A DNA stretch of 64,000 bases from Oscillospiraceae bacterium (GTDB lineage Bacteria > Bacillota > Clostridia > Oscillospirales > Oscillospiraceae). Position 1 is the first letter of the stretch; each line of letters starts with the position of its first letter. Below are positions 56,394 to 64,000 of the stretch, in pieces. The translations under genes were made by a program, and so were the position numbers. The DNA is taken from NCBI GenBank assembly GCA_015068245.1, contig SVKU01000003.1, forward strand, positions 62,001-126,000, written 5' to 3'. The notes beneath the pieces were generated by a model. It was given only the letters and a program-made list of their open reading frames with translations, had not been told where the DNA came from and did no database searches.

Positions 56394-57638
56394 ATGAAAG
56401 AAAAAAAAGAAATTTTTGGACTGCTCGGGCGCCATCTTGGTCACAGCTTTTCGTCCATGATCCATAAGGAGCTTGGCTGTCCGAGCTATGACCTTATAGA
56501 ACTGGAACCGGAACAACTGGGCGAATTTCTCCAAAACCCGGATATCCGTGGTCTTAACGTCACCATACCTTATAAACGTGACGTTATGAAATACTGCACC
56601 CGGCTGACTGACGAAGCGAAAGCTATCGGCAGCGTCAATACCATATCCCGCCTGCCTGACGGGGGACTTCTCGGCAGCAATACCGACCTGCCGGGCTTTG
56701 AGTATATGGCAAAACGTGCCGGCATCAGCATGAACAGTAAAAAAGTTGTTATCTTCGGCAGCGGAGGTGCGTCACTGACGGTACAGGCGGCTGCAAAAAG
56801 GCAGAATGCCCGGCAGATAGTGGTGGTGTCCCGCAGCGGGCAGGACAATTACGAAAATCTCAGCCGCCATAGCGATGGGGAGATAATCGTCAATGCCACG
56901 CCTGTGGGCATGTATCCCAACGCAGGTCAGAGCCCCTGTGACTTGGAACTGTTTCCAAACTGTGAAGGTGTGCTGGACGTGGTTTATAACCCCGCCGTAA
57001 CTGCTTTTCTGATGCAGGCGGAAAGACTGGGAATACCCAATTCAAACGGTTTGCCCATGCTGGTGTCTCAGGCCATGTACGCCGAAAAGATCTTCGGACT
57101 TGACGTAGACGAATCCGTTACCGAGCGGATCATCAAGAAACTGCAGGTACAGACAGGAAACATAGTTATCATTGGTATGCCCGGCAGCGGCAAAAGCTCT
57201 GTGGGCAGGGAACTTGCAAAACTTACGGGACGTGAAGCGGTGGATATCGATGAAATGATAATAAAAGCCGCAGGCATGAGCATACCCGAGATATTCGCCA
57301 AACAGGGTGAAGAGTCTTTCAGAGCCATGGAGCGTGAGCAGACAGCCATAGCCGGTGCCATGACGGGAAAGATAATCCTCACCGGCGGCGGAGTTGTCAA
57401 AGATGACCGCAACCTTGACCCCTTGCGCCAGAACGGACGTATATATCAGCTGAACCGTGATGTATCCCTGCTGGCAACGGACGGTCGCCCCCTTTCTCAG
57501 AACACCGATCTGACAAAAATGTTCAAGGAACGTGCTCCCATGTATGCAAAGTTCCGTGACGTGGAGATAGATAACAACGGCGATATTACCGATACCGCCG
57601 CAGCCATCTGGAGGGAATATGAAAATTCTTGTAATTAA
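56394..57638 (+). CDS. aroE-aroK: Fused shikimate dehydrogenase-shikimate kinase
   Basis: The product is 414 residues. Residues 1-250 are AroE: SHS-like start LLGRHLGHSFSSMIH, catalytic NVTIPYK (Lys near 64), NTDLPGF, NADP site VVIFGSGGASLTVQAAAKR, DVVYNPAVT. Residues 255-414 are AroK: P-loop IVIIGMPGSGKSSVGRELA, DIDEMI, GGGVVKDDRNLDPL and the KERAPMY lid. Fusion places two consecutive steps (dehydroshikimate to shikimate to shikimate-3-phosphate) on one chain. No frameshift is seen. The ribosome site is weak. It overlaps aroQ by 20 bases. Confidence 0.92.
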   Translation: MKEKKEIFGLLGRHLGHSFSSMIHKELGCPSYDLIELEPEQLGEFLQNPDIRGLNVTIPYKRDVMKYCTRLTDEAKAIGSVNTISRLPDGGLLGSNTDLPGFEYMAKRAGISMNSKKVVIFGSGGASLTVQAAAKRQNARQIVVVSRSGQDNYENLSRHSDGEIIVNATPVGMYPNAGQSPCDLELFPNCEGVLDVVYNPAVTAFLMQAERLGIPNSNGLPMLVSQAMYAEKIFGLDVDESVTERIIKKLQVQTGNIVIIGMPGSGKSSVGRELAKLTGREAVDIDEMIIKAAGMSIPEIFAKQGEESFRAMEREQTAIAGAMTGKIILTGGGVVKDDRNLDPLRQNGRIYQLNRDVSLLATDGRPLSQNTDLTKMFKERAPMYAKFRDVEIDNNGDITDTAAAIWREYENSCN

Positions 57639-58047
57639 CGGACCCAACCTGAATATGCTGGGGATCCGTGAACCTGAGATATACGGCAGTGCCACATATC
57701 AGGATTTGGTTGACATAATACAAAGGGAAGCCGATACCATGGGCGTCGAGGTGTCTTTTTACCAGTCCAACCACGAGGGCGATCTGGTAGATGCCATTCA
57801 GCAGGCTTACGGTAAGATAGATGGTATCGTCATCAATCCTGCGGCATATACCCACACCAGCGTTGCACTGCTGGATGCGGTAAAGGCTGTGGGTATCCCC
57901 ACGGTGGAGGTGCATATCTCCGATCCCGATACACGGGATGAGTTCAGAAAAATTTCGTATATCCGTGCAGCCTGCAAGGCAACCGTAAAAGGCAAAGGAT
58001 TTGCCGGATATCTGGAAGCAATGCATATATTGTGTGATAGTAATTGA
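57619..58047 (+). CDS. aroQ: 3-dehydroquinate dehydratase, type II
   Basis: The product is 142 residues, the standard length. Motifs are INGPNLNMLGIREPEIYGS, SNHEGDLVDAIQQAYGKIDGIVINPAAYTHTSVALLDA and VEVHISDPDTRDEFRKISY. It is a dodecameric flavodoxin-like enzyme. It completes the seven-step pathway within this operon and overlaps the kinase end of the fusion gene. Confidence 0.96.
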   Translation: MKILVINGPNLNMLGIREPEIYGSATYQDLVDIIQREADTMGVEVSFYQSNHEGDLVDAIQQAYGKIDGIVINPAAYTHTSVALLDAVKAVGIPTVEVHISDPDTRDEFRKISYIRAACKATVKGKGFAGYLEAMHILCDSN

Positions 58048-58049
58048 TG

Positions 58050-58090
58050 GTGCATGCTGCGGACGACCTGTGGTCGTCCGCAGCATGCAC
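58050..58090. repeat. 19-bp perfect inverted repeat at the end of the aro operon
   Basis: The stem from GTGCATGCTGCGGACGACC with its complement closes around TGT. It is stable but lacks a proper T run (TATTGCTG), so it is a hairpin that may protect or weakly terminate the aro mRNA. Confidence 0.6.
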
Positions 58091-58186
58091 TATTGCTGTC
58101 ATCCTTGCTTGGTTGCATAATAATCCAAATTATGTTCACCAAAATGACATTTAAGGTCGAAAATGCCTACATTTGGGGCAAAAAAG

Positions 58187-58214
58187 TTGACAATTTGGTT
58201 CCCAGTGGTATAAT
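58187..58214 (+). promoter_or_regulatory. Promoter of the frameshifted surface protein gene
   Basis: TTGACA, 16 bases, TATAAT. The leader to the start at 58342 holds a TGCGCC-TTG-GCGCA hairpin and an AAAGGGTACCCTTTTTT palindrome (about 58276-58293) that could be a weak terminator. Confidence 0.65.
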
Positions 58215-58341
58215 CGTACTATATATATCTGCGCCTTGGCGCAAACAAAAACTCACCATTTTAATGATTTTGCCGAAAGGGTACCCTTTTTTGTGTTATG
58301 TGTTCCATAACATATGACCTTTTGGTAAAGAAGGAGGAAAA

Positions 58342-60074
58342 ATGAAAAAGAGGTTCCTTTCCCTGATACTGACATTGTGTATCGTGTTTGGTGCACTACC
58401 CGTGTTTGCCATGGCGACGACCCTTTCTGATGGCTATATTACCGACGAAAGCGGAATAATGTCTTACATTAAGGCTGGAAATGTCATTGATGTCCATGGC
58501 TTGTTTGACGATGGTTCTGATGATGGAATATGGATAAAGACCACTTATAACAATGGTGGTTATCAAGTTGCAAGAGACTTGCCTAATGACGCATCCGTTG
58601 CTGCTGAAGCAAAGTTTGTCAACGGCGGTCACTACATTCAGCTCAACTATACCGTAACCGCAGGAGACACCGAAATTGAAGGCGGCAAATTGGCAGTACA
58701 TTCTGACATCATGATCGGAGATAACGACCGCGCCGATGTTGAAGTAATCAAGAATTCCAATGGCGATGCTATCGGTCTGAAGATGGCCGATACTAAAAAT
58801 GGCTCACCTACCGAAGGTGCTCAGTTCAACCTGTATTTCGCAGGTACCGGCGGAGTTACTCCTGTTACTACATATTGGTTTGGTTACTTTTATGTAGATT
58901 TTCTTATTGTTTTCTGCCTTTGAATGAGAATACCAAGTCTTCTTCAGGAACCTATGCGGCAGACTTTTCAAAACTTTCAGGTGCAGACAGCGGCTTTGCC
59001 GTTTCCTGGCACAATATTGATCTTGCTGCCGGACAAAGCGAAACCTTTTCGCTTATCGTTGGCGTAGGCGAAGTTTCCGATCCTCCCGCATGGGACAGCG
59101 AAAACTCCGTATATCTTACCATGGATGCAGAGGTTGATCAGAATAATCGTATTGTAAATGTCAGCGCTAAGGCAAAGGATGCAGACGGTTTGACCGATAC
59201 TCTTTTCTACAGCGTGGACGGCGGTGATGGCGTAAACCTCGGCAGCGTAACGGCTGACGGAAATGTTAAAACCATCAATGGTGAAATCGACTTGACTGAC
59301 TACGAACCCGGAACCTATACTTTCGCTTTCTGGATCGTTAACTCCAACGGTGCAGCTTCCGAATCTGTCGAAAGAGAAATCACAATAAATGATGACGGCT
59401 CTATCGACGGTCTTGACTCCGGCGGCGAAGCACCCGAACAGACAGAAGATTCCAAAATCCCTTATATCATCCTCGGCGGTATTGTTTACGAAGTTCTCGA
59501 AGACAATGTTCCTGCATTGATGATGCCCGAAAAGCCCGGTGCCTTTGATGCAGCTCTTGATACTTACAGCATCTACATGGGAGACAAAGGTTTCTCAGAC
59601 GTTGCAAAATCCGACTGGTTCTATGGTGACGTTACTGCCCTTGCCAATAAGGGCGTAGTGGGCGGATACCCAGATGGCAGCTTCATGCCTTATGGCGAGG
59701 TGACCTGGGGAGAAGCTCTGAAGATGGTCATGAAGGCTGTGGGATATGGCGATATCGCTCCCACCGGCGACCATTGGGCAAGTGGGTATCTGGAAACCGC
59801 ACTGGCTGATCTGCTTATTTCCGGTGAGGTAGAACTTGATGCAGTCATCACCCGTGAAGAAGTTGCAAATCTGACAGCACAGGCTCTCAAACTGGCTCCC
59901 GCCGGTATTGAGTATCCTTTCGATGATGTTGCTCCCGAAGCAGCAGTAGCTCTGTATGCCGCCGGAATCATCAAGGGCAGCGCAGACGATGGACAGCTGC
60001 TGTTCCGTGCAGAAAGCACCATCACAAGAGCGGAGATGTCTGCCATAGTATGGCGAGTGTACTGCGTAAGATAG
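58342..60074 (+). pseudogene. SLH-type surface protein split by a frameshift near 58880-58925
   Basis: The first frame (58342-58923) starts with AAGGAGG and a signal peptide (MKKRFLSLILTLCIVFGALPVFAMA) and ends in TYWFGYFYVDFLIVFCL. A second frame, shifted by one base, continues (to 60074) with KLSGADSGFAVSWHNIDLAAGQSETFSLIVGVGE, the expected continuation of this domain type. An Ig-like strand region and SLH motifs follow (GFSDVAKSDWFYGDVTALANKGVVGGY, DDVAPEAAVALYAAGIIKG). The first part ends in a T-rich stretch (TTTTCTTATTGTTTTC), where an indel or sequencing error is likely. Without repair no wall-anchored protein results. A terminator (60081-60116) follows. Confidence 0.75.
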
Positions 60075-60080
60075 TATAAT

Positions 60081-60116
60081 AACAAAGGAGCGGTTCGGAA
60101 GAATCGCTCCTTTGTT
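60081..60116 (+). terminator. Terminator after the split surface protein gene
   Basis: AACAAAGGAGCGGTTC, GGAA, GAATCGCTCCTTTGTT. Confidence 0.85.
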
Positions 60117-60300
60117 CAGCGTGTCAAAAAACTCAAACCTGTCATTGCGAGCCATCGAAGATGGCGCGGCAATCCGTTAAAGCAAGTTGGTTCAAAGCGT
60201 TGAATATACGGATGTTAAAGTTGAAAGTTACGGGCTGTGTGTAGGGCGTGGACGTGCTCCTGCCGCTCCACAGAGCTGTAGGGAGCGGCATGCGTGTATA
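60117..60300. other. Non-coding segment with repeat-like sequence
   Basis: It holds GTCATTGCGAGCCATCGAAGATGGCGCGGCAATCC, and GTAGGG(C/A)G-type palindromes continuing to 60310. No gene is evident. Confidence 0.35.
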
Positions 60301-60543
60301 TCAAACCGCACGCCGTTCCACAAACCATCGATCGTTTTCAAGAAACAGATACGTTACCTTTCCCTGTATGCGGCAGGTGTAGCGTATGCCTGCACCGCCT
60401 GCTTTCAGGGATGCGGCACGGCGAACGTCCAGCACCCGGTCGATTTCATATATTCGTCCGTCCTCCCAGGTTATGGTCAGGGGACGAAGCTGACCGTCAA
60501 CGCCGAACTCGGCAGTTACGGCTACATATACTTTTGGATCCAT
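60301..60543 (-). CDS. Small protein downstream of dinB (DUF6504-like)
   Basis: The product is 80 residues. MDPKVYVAVTAEFGVDGQLRPLTITWEDGRIYEIDRVLDVRRAAS is reminiscent of the short SH3-like DUF6504 proteins that accompany translesion polymerase genes. It lies 28 bases downstream of dinB on the same strand, so it is likely in the SOS-induced transcript. The match is by eye only. Confidence 0.6.
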   Translation of the reverse strand: MDPKVYVAVTAEFGVDGQLRPLTITWEDGRIYEIDRVLDVRRAASLKAGGAGIRYTCRIQGKVTYLFLENDRWFVERRAV

Positions 60544-60571
60544 GAAAACACCACCACATTACAGTTAACAG

Positions 60572-61822
60572 TTAATAATTAATCGGTTTTTTGACATATC
60601 TCACCGGGAAGATAACGTGTTCTTCCTTGGGGTTTATACCGCTCAAAATCGGGTCAGTCAAGGTAACGGCACGGCGGACGGAAAAGTTGCCAAAGCGCCC
60701 ACGAAGCTGATCTACCGTTTCCTCCAGTGATTGACGGCGGATACGACGTTCCTCGTCCACAAACATGGACAGCTGAACGCAGCTGCCTGCGGCAGCAAGG
60801 TCGGTTGCCCGCACGCCTATGCTGCGCAAAGGCATCTGCCAGTCGTAATTTTTATAAAACAGCTCCATGGCAGCTTGGTGCAGTTCGGAGGAAATACAGG
60901 TAGGCAAAGTCAGCTTTTTCTGACGTTCAAAGGTGTGCAGCTCACTGGTGCGTAAGTGTATTTGCACACCCCGGCATACAAACCCCTGTTCCCGCAGCCG
61001 CATGGCAACGCTTTCGCACAGAACATGGAACACCAGACTCACATCGTCGTTGTTTTCCAGATCTCTGGGGGAGGTGGTGCTGTTGCCGATGCTTTTTATT
61101 GCCGACGAATCGTCCATGTCGGCCACAGGCTCGCTGTCCAGCCCGTTGGCGAACCGCCACAGCATGCCGCCCCATTTTCCAAGAAAGGATTTGAGAAACA
61201 GCTGCTCCGACCGTGCCAGCTGACCGATGGTTTCAATACCGTATCGCCGAAGTTTTGCTGTTGTGGCAGGACCCACATAAAGCAGGTCGGAAGCGGGAAG
61301 CGACCAGACCTTATCCTTGTAATTGTCCCGGTTTATGACCGTAAGACCATCGGGCTTTTTCATATCGCTGCCAAGTTTGGCAAATATCTTATTGTCTGCC
61401 ACACCTACGGACACGGTGATGCCAAGCTCGCTTTTGACACGCTTCATAATGGCCTTTGCAATATCCTCACCGCTGCCGAAACAACTGCCGCTTACGTCCA
61501 GCCAGGATTCGTCGATGCCGAAAGACTCTATATTTCGGGTGTAGTCTGAGTAAATATCCTTGACATAGCGGCAAAACCGCAGGTAAAGAGGGAAATTTGC
61601 CGGCAGCACCACCAACGATGGGCACTTCTGTTTCGCCTGCCAGATGGCTTCACCTGTTTTGACTCCGCATTTTTTTGCGGGAATATTTTTGGCGAGGATT
61701 ATGCCGTGGCGCTGCCCGGGGTCACCGGCAACAGCCACAGGCTTATCCCGAAGCTCCGGATGGTGCAGACATTCTATGGCAGCATAACAGTGGTTGATAT
61801 CCGAATGTAATATGGTTCGCAT
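60572..61822 (-). CDS. dinB: DNA polymerase IV (Y-family)
   Basis: The product is 416 residues from the ATG at 61822; a GTG three codons upstream is possible. The metal site reads LHSDINHCYAAIE and FGIDESWLDVSGS. The palm also shows TVSVGVADNKIFAKLGSDMKKPDG, and the little-finger domain ends before the stop. It copies past DNA lesions at the cost of fidelity. The C-terminus does not show an obvious beta-clamp motif at the very end. An SOS box sits at its promoter. Confidence 0.93.
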   Translation of the reverse strand: MRTILHSDINHCYAAIECLHHPELRDKPVAVAGDPGQRHGIILAKNIPAKKCGVKTGEAIWQAKQKCPSLVVLPANFPLYLRFCRYVKDIYSDYTRNIESFGIDESWLDVSGSCFGSGEDIAKAIMKRVKSELGITVSVGVADNKIFAKLGSDMKKPDGLTVINRDNYKDKVWSLPASDLLYVGPATTAKLRRYGIETIGQLARSEQLFLKSFLGKWGGMLWRFANGLDSEPVADMDDSSAIKSIGNSTTSPRDLENNDDVSLVFHVLCESVAMRLREQGFVCRGVQIHLRTSELHTFERQKKLTLPTCISSELHQAAMELFYKNYDWQMPLRSIGVRATDLAAAGSCVQLSMFVDEERRIRRQSLEETVDQLRGRFGNFSVRRAVTLTDPILSGINPKEEHVIFPVRYVKKPINY

Positions 61823-61853
61823 GACCTGCACCCCGAAGATAAAATAATAACAC

Positions 61854-61901
61854 CGAACAAATGTTCGATGTTATTATAATGCTGTTCGATTAAAAATGCA
61901 A
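61854..61901 (-). promoter_or_regulatory. Promoter and LexA/DinR (SOS) box of dinB
   Basis: On the minus strand TTGCAT, 17 bases, TATAAT. Just downstream is the palindrome CGAACAAATGTTCG (61854-61867), matching the Firmicutes LexA box (CGAAC-N4-GTTCG). LexA binding there would block transcription until DNA damage. Confidence 0.88.
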
Positions 61902-61909
61902 GAGGAAAA

Positions 61910-63046
61910 TTATATGATGCTTTCGCCGATGCTTGCTTCGATGCCAAAGGCATTCAAAACCGTTGCACCCACGTCGGCAAAGGTCTTGCGAATACCGGCA
62001 TCACCGGGAACAATGTTCTTATGCCACAGCAGAATGGGGATGTATTCCCTTGTATGGTCGGTGCCGGTGTAGGTGGGATCGCAGCCGTGGTCGGCGGTGA
62101 TTATCAGCAGCCCATCGCCCAAAGCGTCCATTATTTCGGGTATTGCCTTGTCAAACTCTTCCAGGGCGGAGGCATAACCAAAAAGGTCACGGCGGTGACC
62201 GTAAAGCATATCGTAGTCTATAAGGTTGACAAATATGAAACCGTCCTTTTCCCTTGCGAAACGGATGGTTTTTGCTATACCGTCGGCGTTGCCGGTGGTG
62301 GGGTTGGTTTCGGAAAAACCGGAACCTGAGAAAATATCGTAAGTCTTTCCCACGCCGATAACGGAAATCCCGTGCTGGGTGAGGATCTCCGGAACGGTCT
62401 TTTTCACAGGCATGGCAGCGTAGTCATGACGGTTGCTGGTGCGGGTGTAGCTGCCGGAACTGCCCACAAAAGGTCTTGCAATCACGCGGCCAATGGCTGT
62501 GGTGCCGTTATCAAACATTTCTCTGGCAAGGTGACACCAGTGGTAAAGAGTCTCAAGAGGAACAACGTCTTCATGGGCGGCTATCTGAAAAACGCTGTCT
62601 GCCGAGGTATATACAATGGGATACCCTGTTTTAACATGCTCGTCGCCAAGCCGCTGGATTATCTCCGTTCCGGAAGCCACCTCGTTGCCGATAACCTTTC
62701 TTCCTATGAGAGCTTCAAACTGACCGATAATCTCGGCAGGGAACCCGTTTTCGAAGGTGCTGAAAGGCTTTTCCGTAACCTCACCCATAAGCTCCCAGTG
62801 CCCCACAATGGAGTCTTTTCCGGCGGAAAGCTCGTCTGCCTTGCAATAAACGCCCAGGGGAACGGTGTCGGTTTTGCCAATTATATGTTTAAGTCCCAGC
62901 TTTGTCATGTTGGGGATGCGAAGATTGGGCATACGCTGAAGTATGTGCTGCAGTGTGGCTGCGCCTTCGTCGCCGTAATCTGCGGCATTGGGCAAAGCGC
63001 CGATTCCCACACTGTCCAGAACGATAACAAGAACTTTTTTAAACAT
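61910..63046 (-). CDS. deoB: Phosphopentomutase
   Basis: The product is 378 residues. VLDSVGIGALPNAADYGDEGAATL carries the metal Asp and the catalytic region. GHWELMGEVTEKPF, TSADSVFQIAAHEDVVP and ITADHGCDPTYTGTDHTREYIPIL bind manganese and the sugar phosphate. It interconverts ribose-1- and ribose-5-phosphate in nucleoside salvage. It is a solitary gene behind AAAGGA. Confidence 0.95.
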   Translation of the reverse strand: MFKKVLVIVLDSVGIGALPNAADYGDEGAATLQHILQRMPNLRIPNMTKLGLKHIIGKTDTVPLGVYCKADELSAGKDSIVGHWELMGEVTEKPFSTFENGFPAEIIGQFEALIGRKVIGNEVASGTEIIQRLGDEHVKTGYPIVYTSADSVFQIAAHEDVVPLETLYHWCHLAREMFDNGTTAIGRVIARPFVGSSGSYTRTSNRHDYAAMPVKKTVPEILTQHGISVIGVGKTYDIFSGSGFSETNPTTGNADGIAKTIRFAREKDGFIFVNLIDYDMLYGHRRDLFGYASALEEFDKAIPEIMDALGDGLLIITADHGCDPTYTGTDHTREYIPILLWHKNIVPGDAGIRKTFADVGATVLNAFGIEASIGESII

Positions 63047-63153
63047 GGTATTATTCCTTTTTTAAAATTCGGTTGTAAATATATTATCATCCTTCCGGGA
63101 GAAATAAAAGCAAAAAATAAACCATTGTGCATAAAAAGAAACGAATGTCTTTA

Positions 63154-63182
63154 TTTACTTTTTGGTGAAAACGTTGTATTCT
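63154..63182 (+). promoter_or_regulatory. Promoter of the terminal SLH protein gene
   Basis: TTTACT, 17 bases, TATTCT. Confidence 0.65.
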
Positions 63183-63226
63183 AATATGGAGTAGATAAAC
63201 TCACAGAAAATGAAAGGAGAAACAAA

Positions 63227-64000
63227 ATGAAAAAGAATCTTGTCAGGCTGCTTTGCCTGATAACCGTGCTGAGCCTTATGGCAATGCCCGCCATGGCCGA
63301 AGAGCCGGTACCTGTCGAAGCCCCCGCAGGAGATTACAGCACCATGCTTATCTCCGAAGCTCCCGCAGGCCTGTCTTTCACCGACGCAGCCGATATCACT
63401 GCTGTGGAAGCTGTGGAAAAACTGGTCGAAATGGGCGCAATCGGCGGCTATGAAGACGGCAGCTTCAAGCCTGCCAACACCATTACCCGTGAGGAAATGG
63501 CAAAAATGCTGGCTATCGTAGTGTCTCAGCTGGACGGCGAGAAGATCTCTGCCTCCAAGTCCACCGCTTTTGCCGACGTTGAAGGCCGCTGGTCTCAGGA
63601 CTATGTGGAATACTGCGTGGCAAAGGGCATGATCGATGGCCGCAGCGAAAACAAGTTTGACTATTCCAGCGACGTTACCGTTACCGAGACCGAAAAGATG
63701 CTCCTGGCTTATATGGGCTTTACCGGTCTTACCGGCACTCGCTGGCAGTCCACCACCAATAACTATGCCGACCTTCTCGACCTGAGAAACGGTGTTGTTA
63801 CCGCCAATGCAGACCCCATCACCCGTGAAGAGGCTGCCATTGTTATCTGCAACGCCATTCAGGTTCTCAAGGACGTTGACATCGAATCCATTATTGCCAA
63901 CCTGTCCGGTGTTGCCGGCAGCAGCGGCATGGGCGGCGGCGGTGGAATGCCCCCACCTCCTCCCGGTGGCGGCGGACCCGTTTCCTTCAGCTACTCTCCC
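63227..64000 (+). CDS. Secreted SLH-domain protein, N-terminal part (runs off the window)
   Basis: 258 residues are present. GAAAGGAG precedes the ATG. Residues 1-23 are a signal peptide (MPAMA cleavage). Three SLH modules are readable: LSFTDAADITAVEAVEKLVEMGAIGGYEDGSFKPANTITREEMAKML; TAFADVEGRWSQDYVEYCVAKGMIDG; and YADLLDLRNGVVTANADPITREEAAIVICNAI. They occupy roughly residues 40-220 and anchor the protein to secondary wall polymers. The visible end enters a Gly/Pro tract, SSGMGGGGGMPPPPPGGGG, and then is cut by the window. The C-terminal cargo domain is not seen. Confidence 0.88.
   Translation, partial: MKKNLVRLLCLITVLSLMAMPAMAEEPVPVEAPAGDYSTMLISEAPAGLSFTDAADITAVEAVEKLVEMGAIGGYEDGSFKPANTITREEMAKMLAIVVSQLDGEKISASKSTAFADVEGRWSQDYVEYCVAKGMIDGRSENKFDYSSDVTVTETEKMLLAYMGFTGLTGTRWQSTTNNYADLLDLRNGVVTANADPITREEAAIVICNAIQVLKDVDIESIIANLSGVAGSSGMGGGGGMPPPPPGGGGPVSFSYSP

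Noticed and set aside
58050..58090. A strong terminator of the aro operon
   Set aside because: The 19-bp hairpin is not followed by a T run, so it is listed as a hairpin repeat only.
58880..58925. Programmed ribosomal frameshifting
   Set aside because: No heptameric slippery site with a following structure is evident; an indel or sequencing error is simpler.
60187..60582. A 131-codon plus-strand frame ending near dinB
   Set aside because: It runs through repeat sequence and antisense to the small gene downstream of dinB, which has better support.

Overview
The window reads as a chromosomal segment of a spore-forming gut Clostridium of the Oscillospirales/Ruminococcaceae type (inference). 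Supporting signs are the Firmicutes-style promoters and strong AGGAGG-type ribosome sites, a CIRCE-controlled groESL, a T-box leader, a Firmicutes-type LexA/DinR box, a SleL/YaaH-like LysM-GH18 spore hydrolase, many SLH-type surface proteins, 2-enoate-reductase-type flavoenzymes, and dispersed GC-rich palindromic repeats of a kind common in that group. No rRNA, tRNA, CRISPR array, insertion sequence or phage was seen.

Layout. 1-4.8 kb: an NfeD-type membrane protein fragment, a small exported protein, a large lipoprotein, and a membrane-anchored MerR regulator. Two of these genes share MerR-type promoters with 19-bp spacers and a CTTAC/GTRAG dyad. 4.8-10 kb: rRNA methyltransferase and lipid kinase, groES-groEL, then a divergent XRE regulator / DUF6809-like pair with mirrored operators. 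10-20.4 kb: M20 peptidase with a LysA-like decarboxylase, a 1195-residue surface protein, and a GntR-ABC transporter operon. 20.4-31.8 kb (mostly minus strand): two orphan solute-binding lipoproteins, the spore hydrolase, an amino-acid:sodium symporter, a GGP-repeat protein, a WYL regulator and an FAD/Fe-S enoate reductase. 31.8-39.6 kb: birA, a second enoate-reductase-like flavoprotein divergent from a MaoC/hotdog dehydratase-like gene, a metallo-beta-lactamase-fold hydrolase and a MATE pump. 39.7-46.3 kb: T-box-controlled ilvB-ilvN-ilvC-ilvD followed by a DUF815-type AAA ATPase. 46.4-49.5 kb: a LysR regulator and a third orphan solute-binding lipoprotein. 49.7-58.1 kb: a complete shikimate/Phe/Tyr operon (aroF-tyrA-aroB-aroA-aroC-pheA-aroEK-aroQ). 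58.3-64 kb: a frameshifted SLH surface protein, dinB with its small partner gene, deoB, and the start of another SLH protein.

The most striking element is upstream of the aro operon. A 31-codon reading frame with its own ribosome site contains five Phe and three Tyr codons. It is followed by a 12-bp hairpin with seven Ts, and by upstream segments able to form a competing structure. That is the architecture of a ribosome-mediated attenuator, in a lineage where amino-acid operons more often use T-boxes, as the neighbouring ilv operon does here.

Other notable items are a LysA-family protein whose catalytic-Cys motif is altered, a natural AroE-AroK fusion, an RNase Z-like hydrolase interrupted by a Gly/Pro/Met-rich insert, and low-complexity Gly/Pro tracts recurring in otherwise unrelated proteins. 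All functional assignments come from reading motifs by eye; no database search was run.
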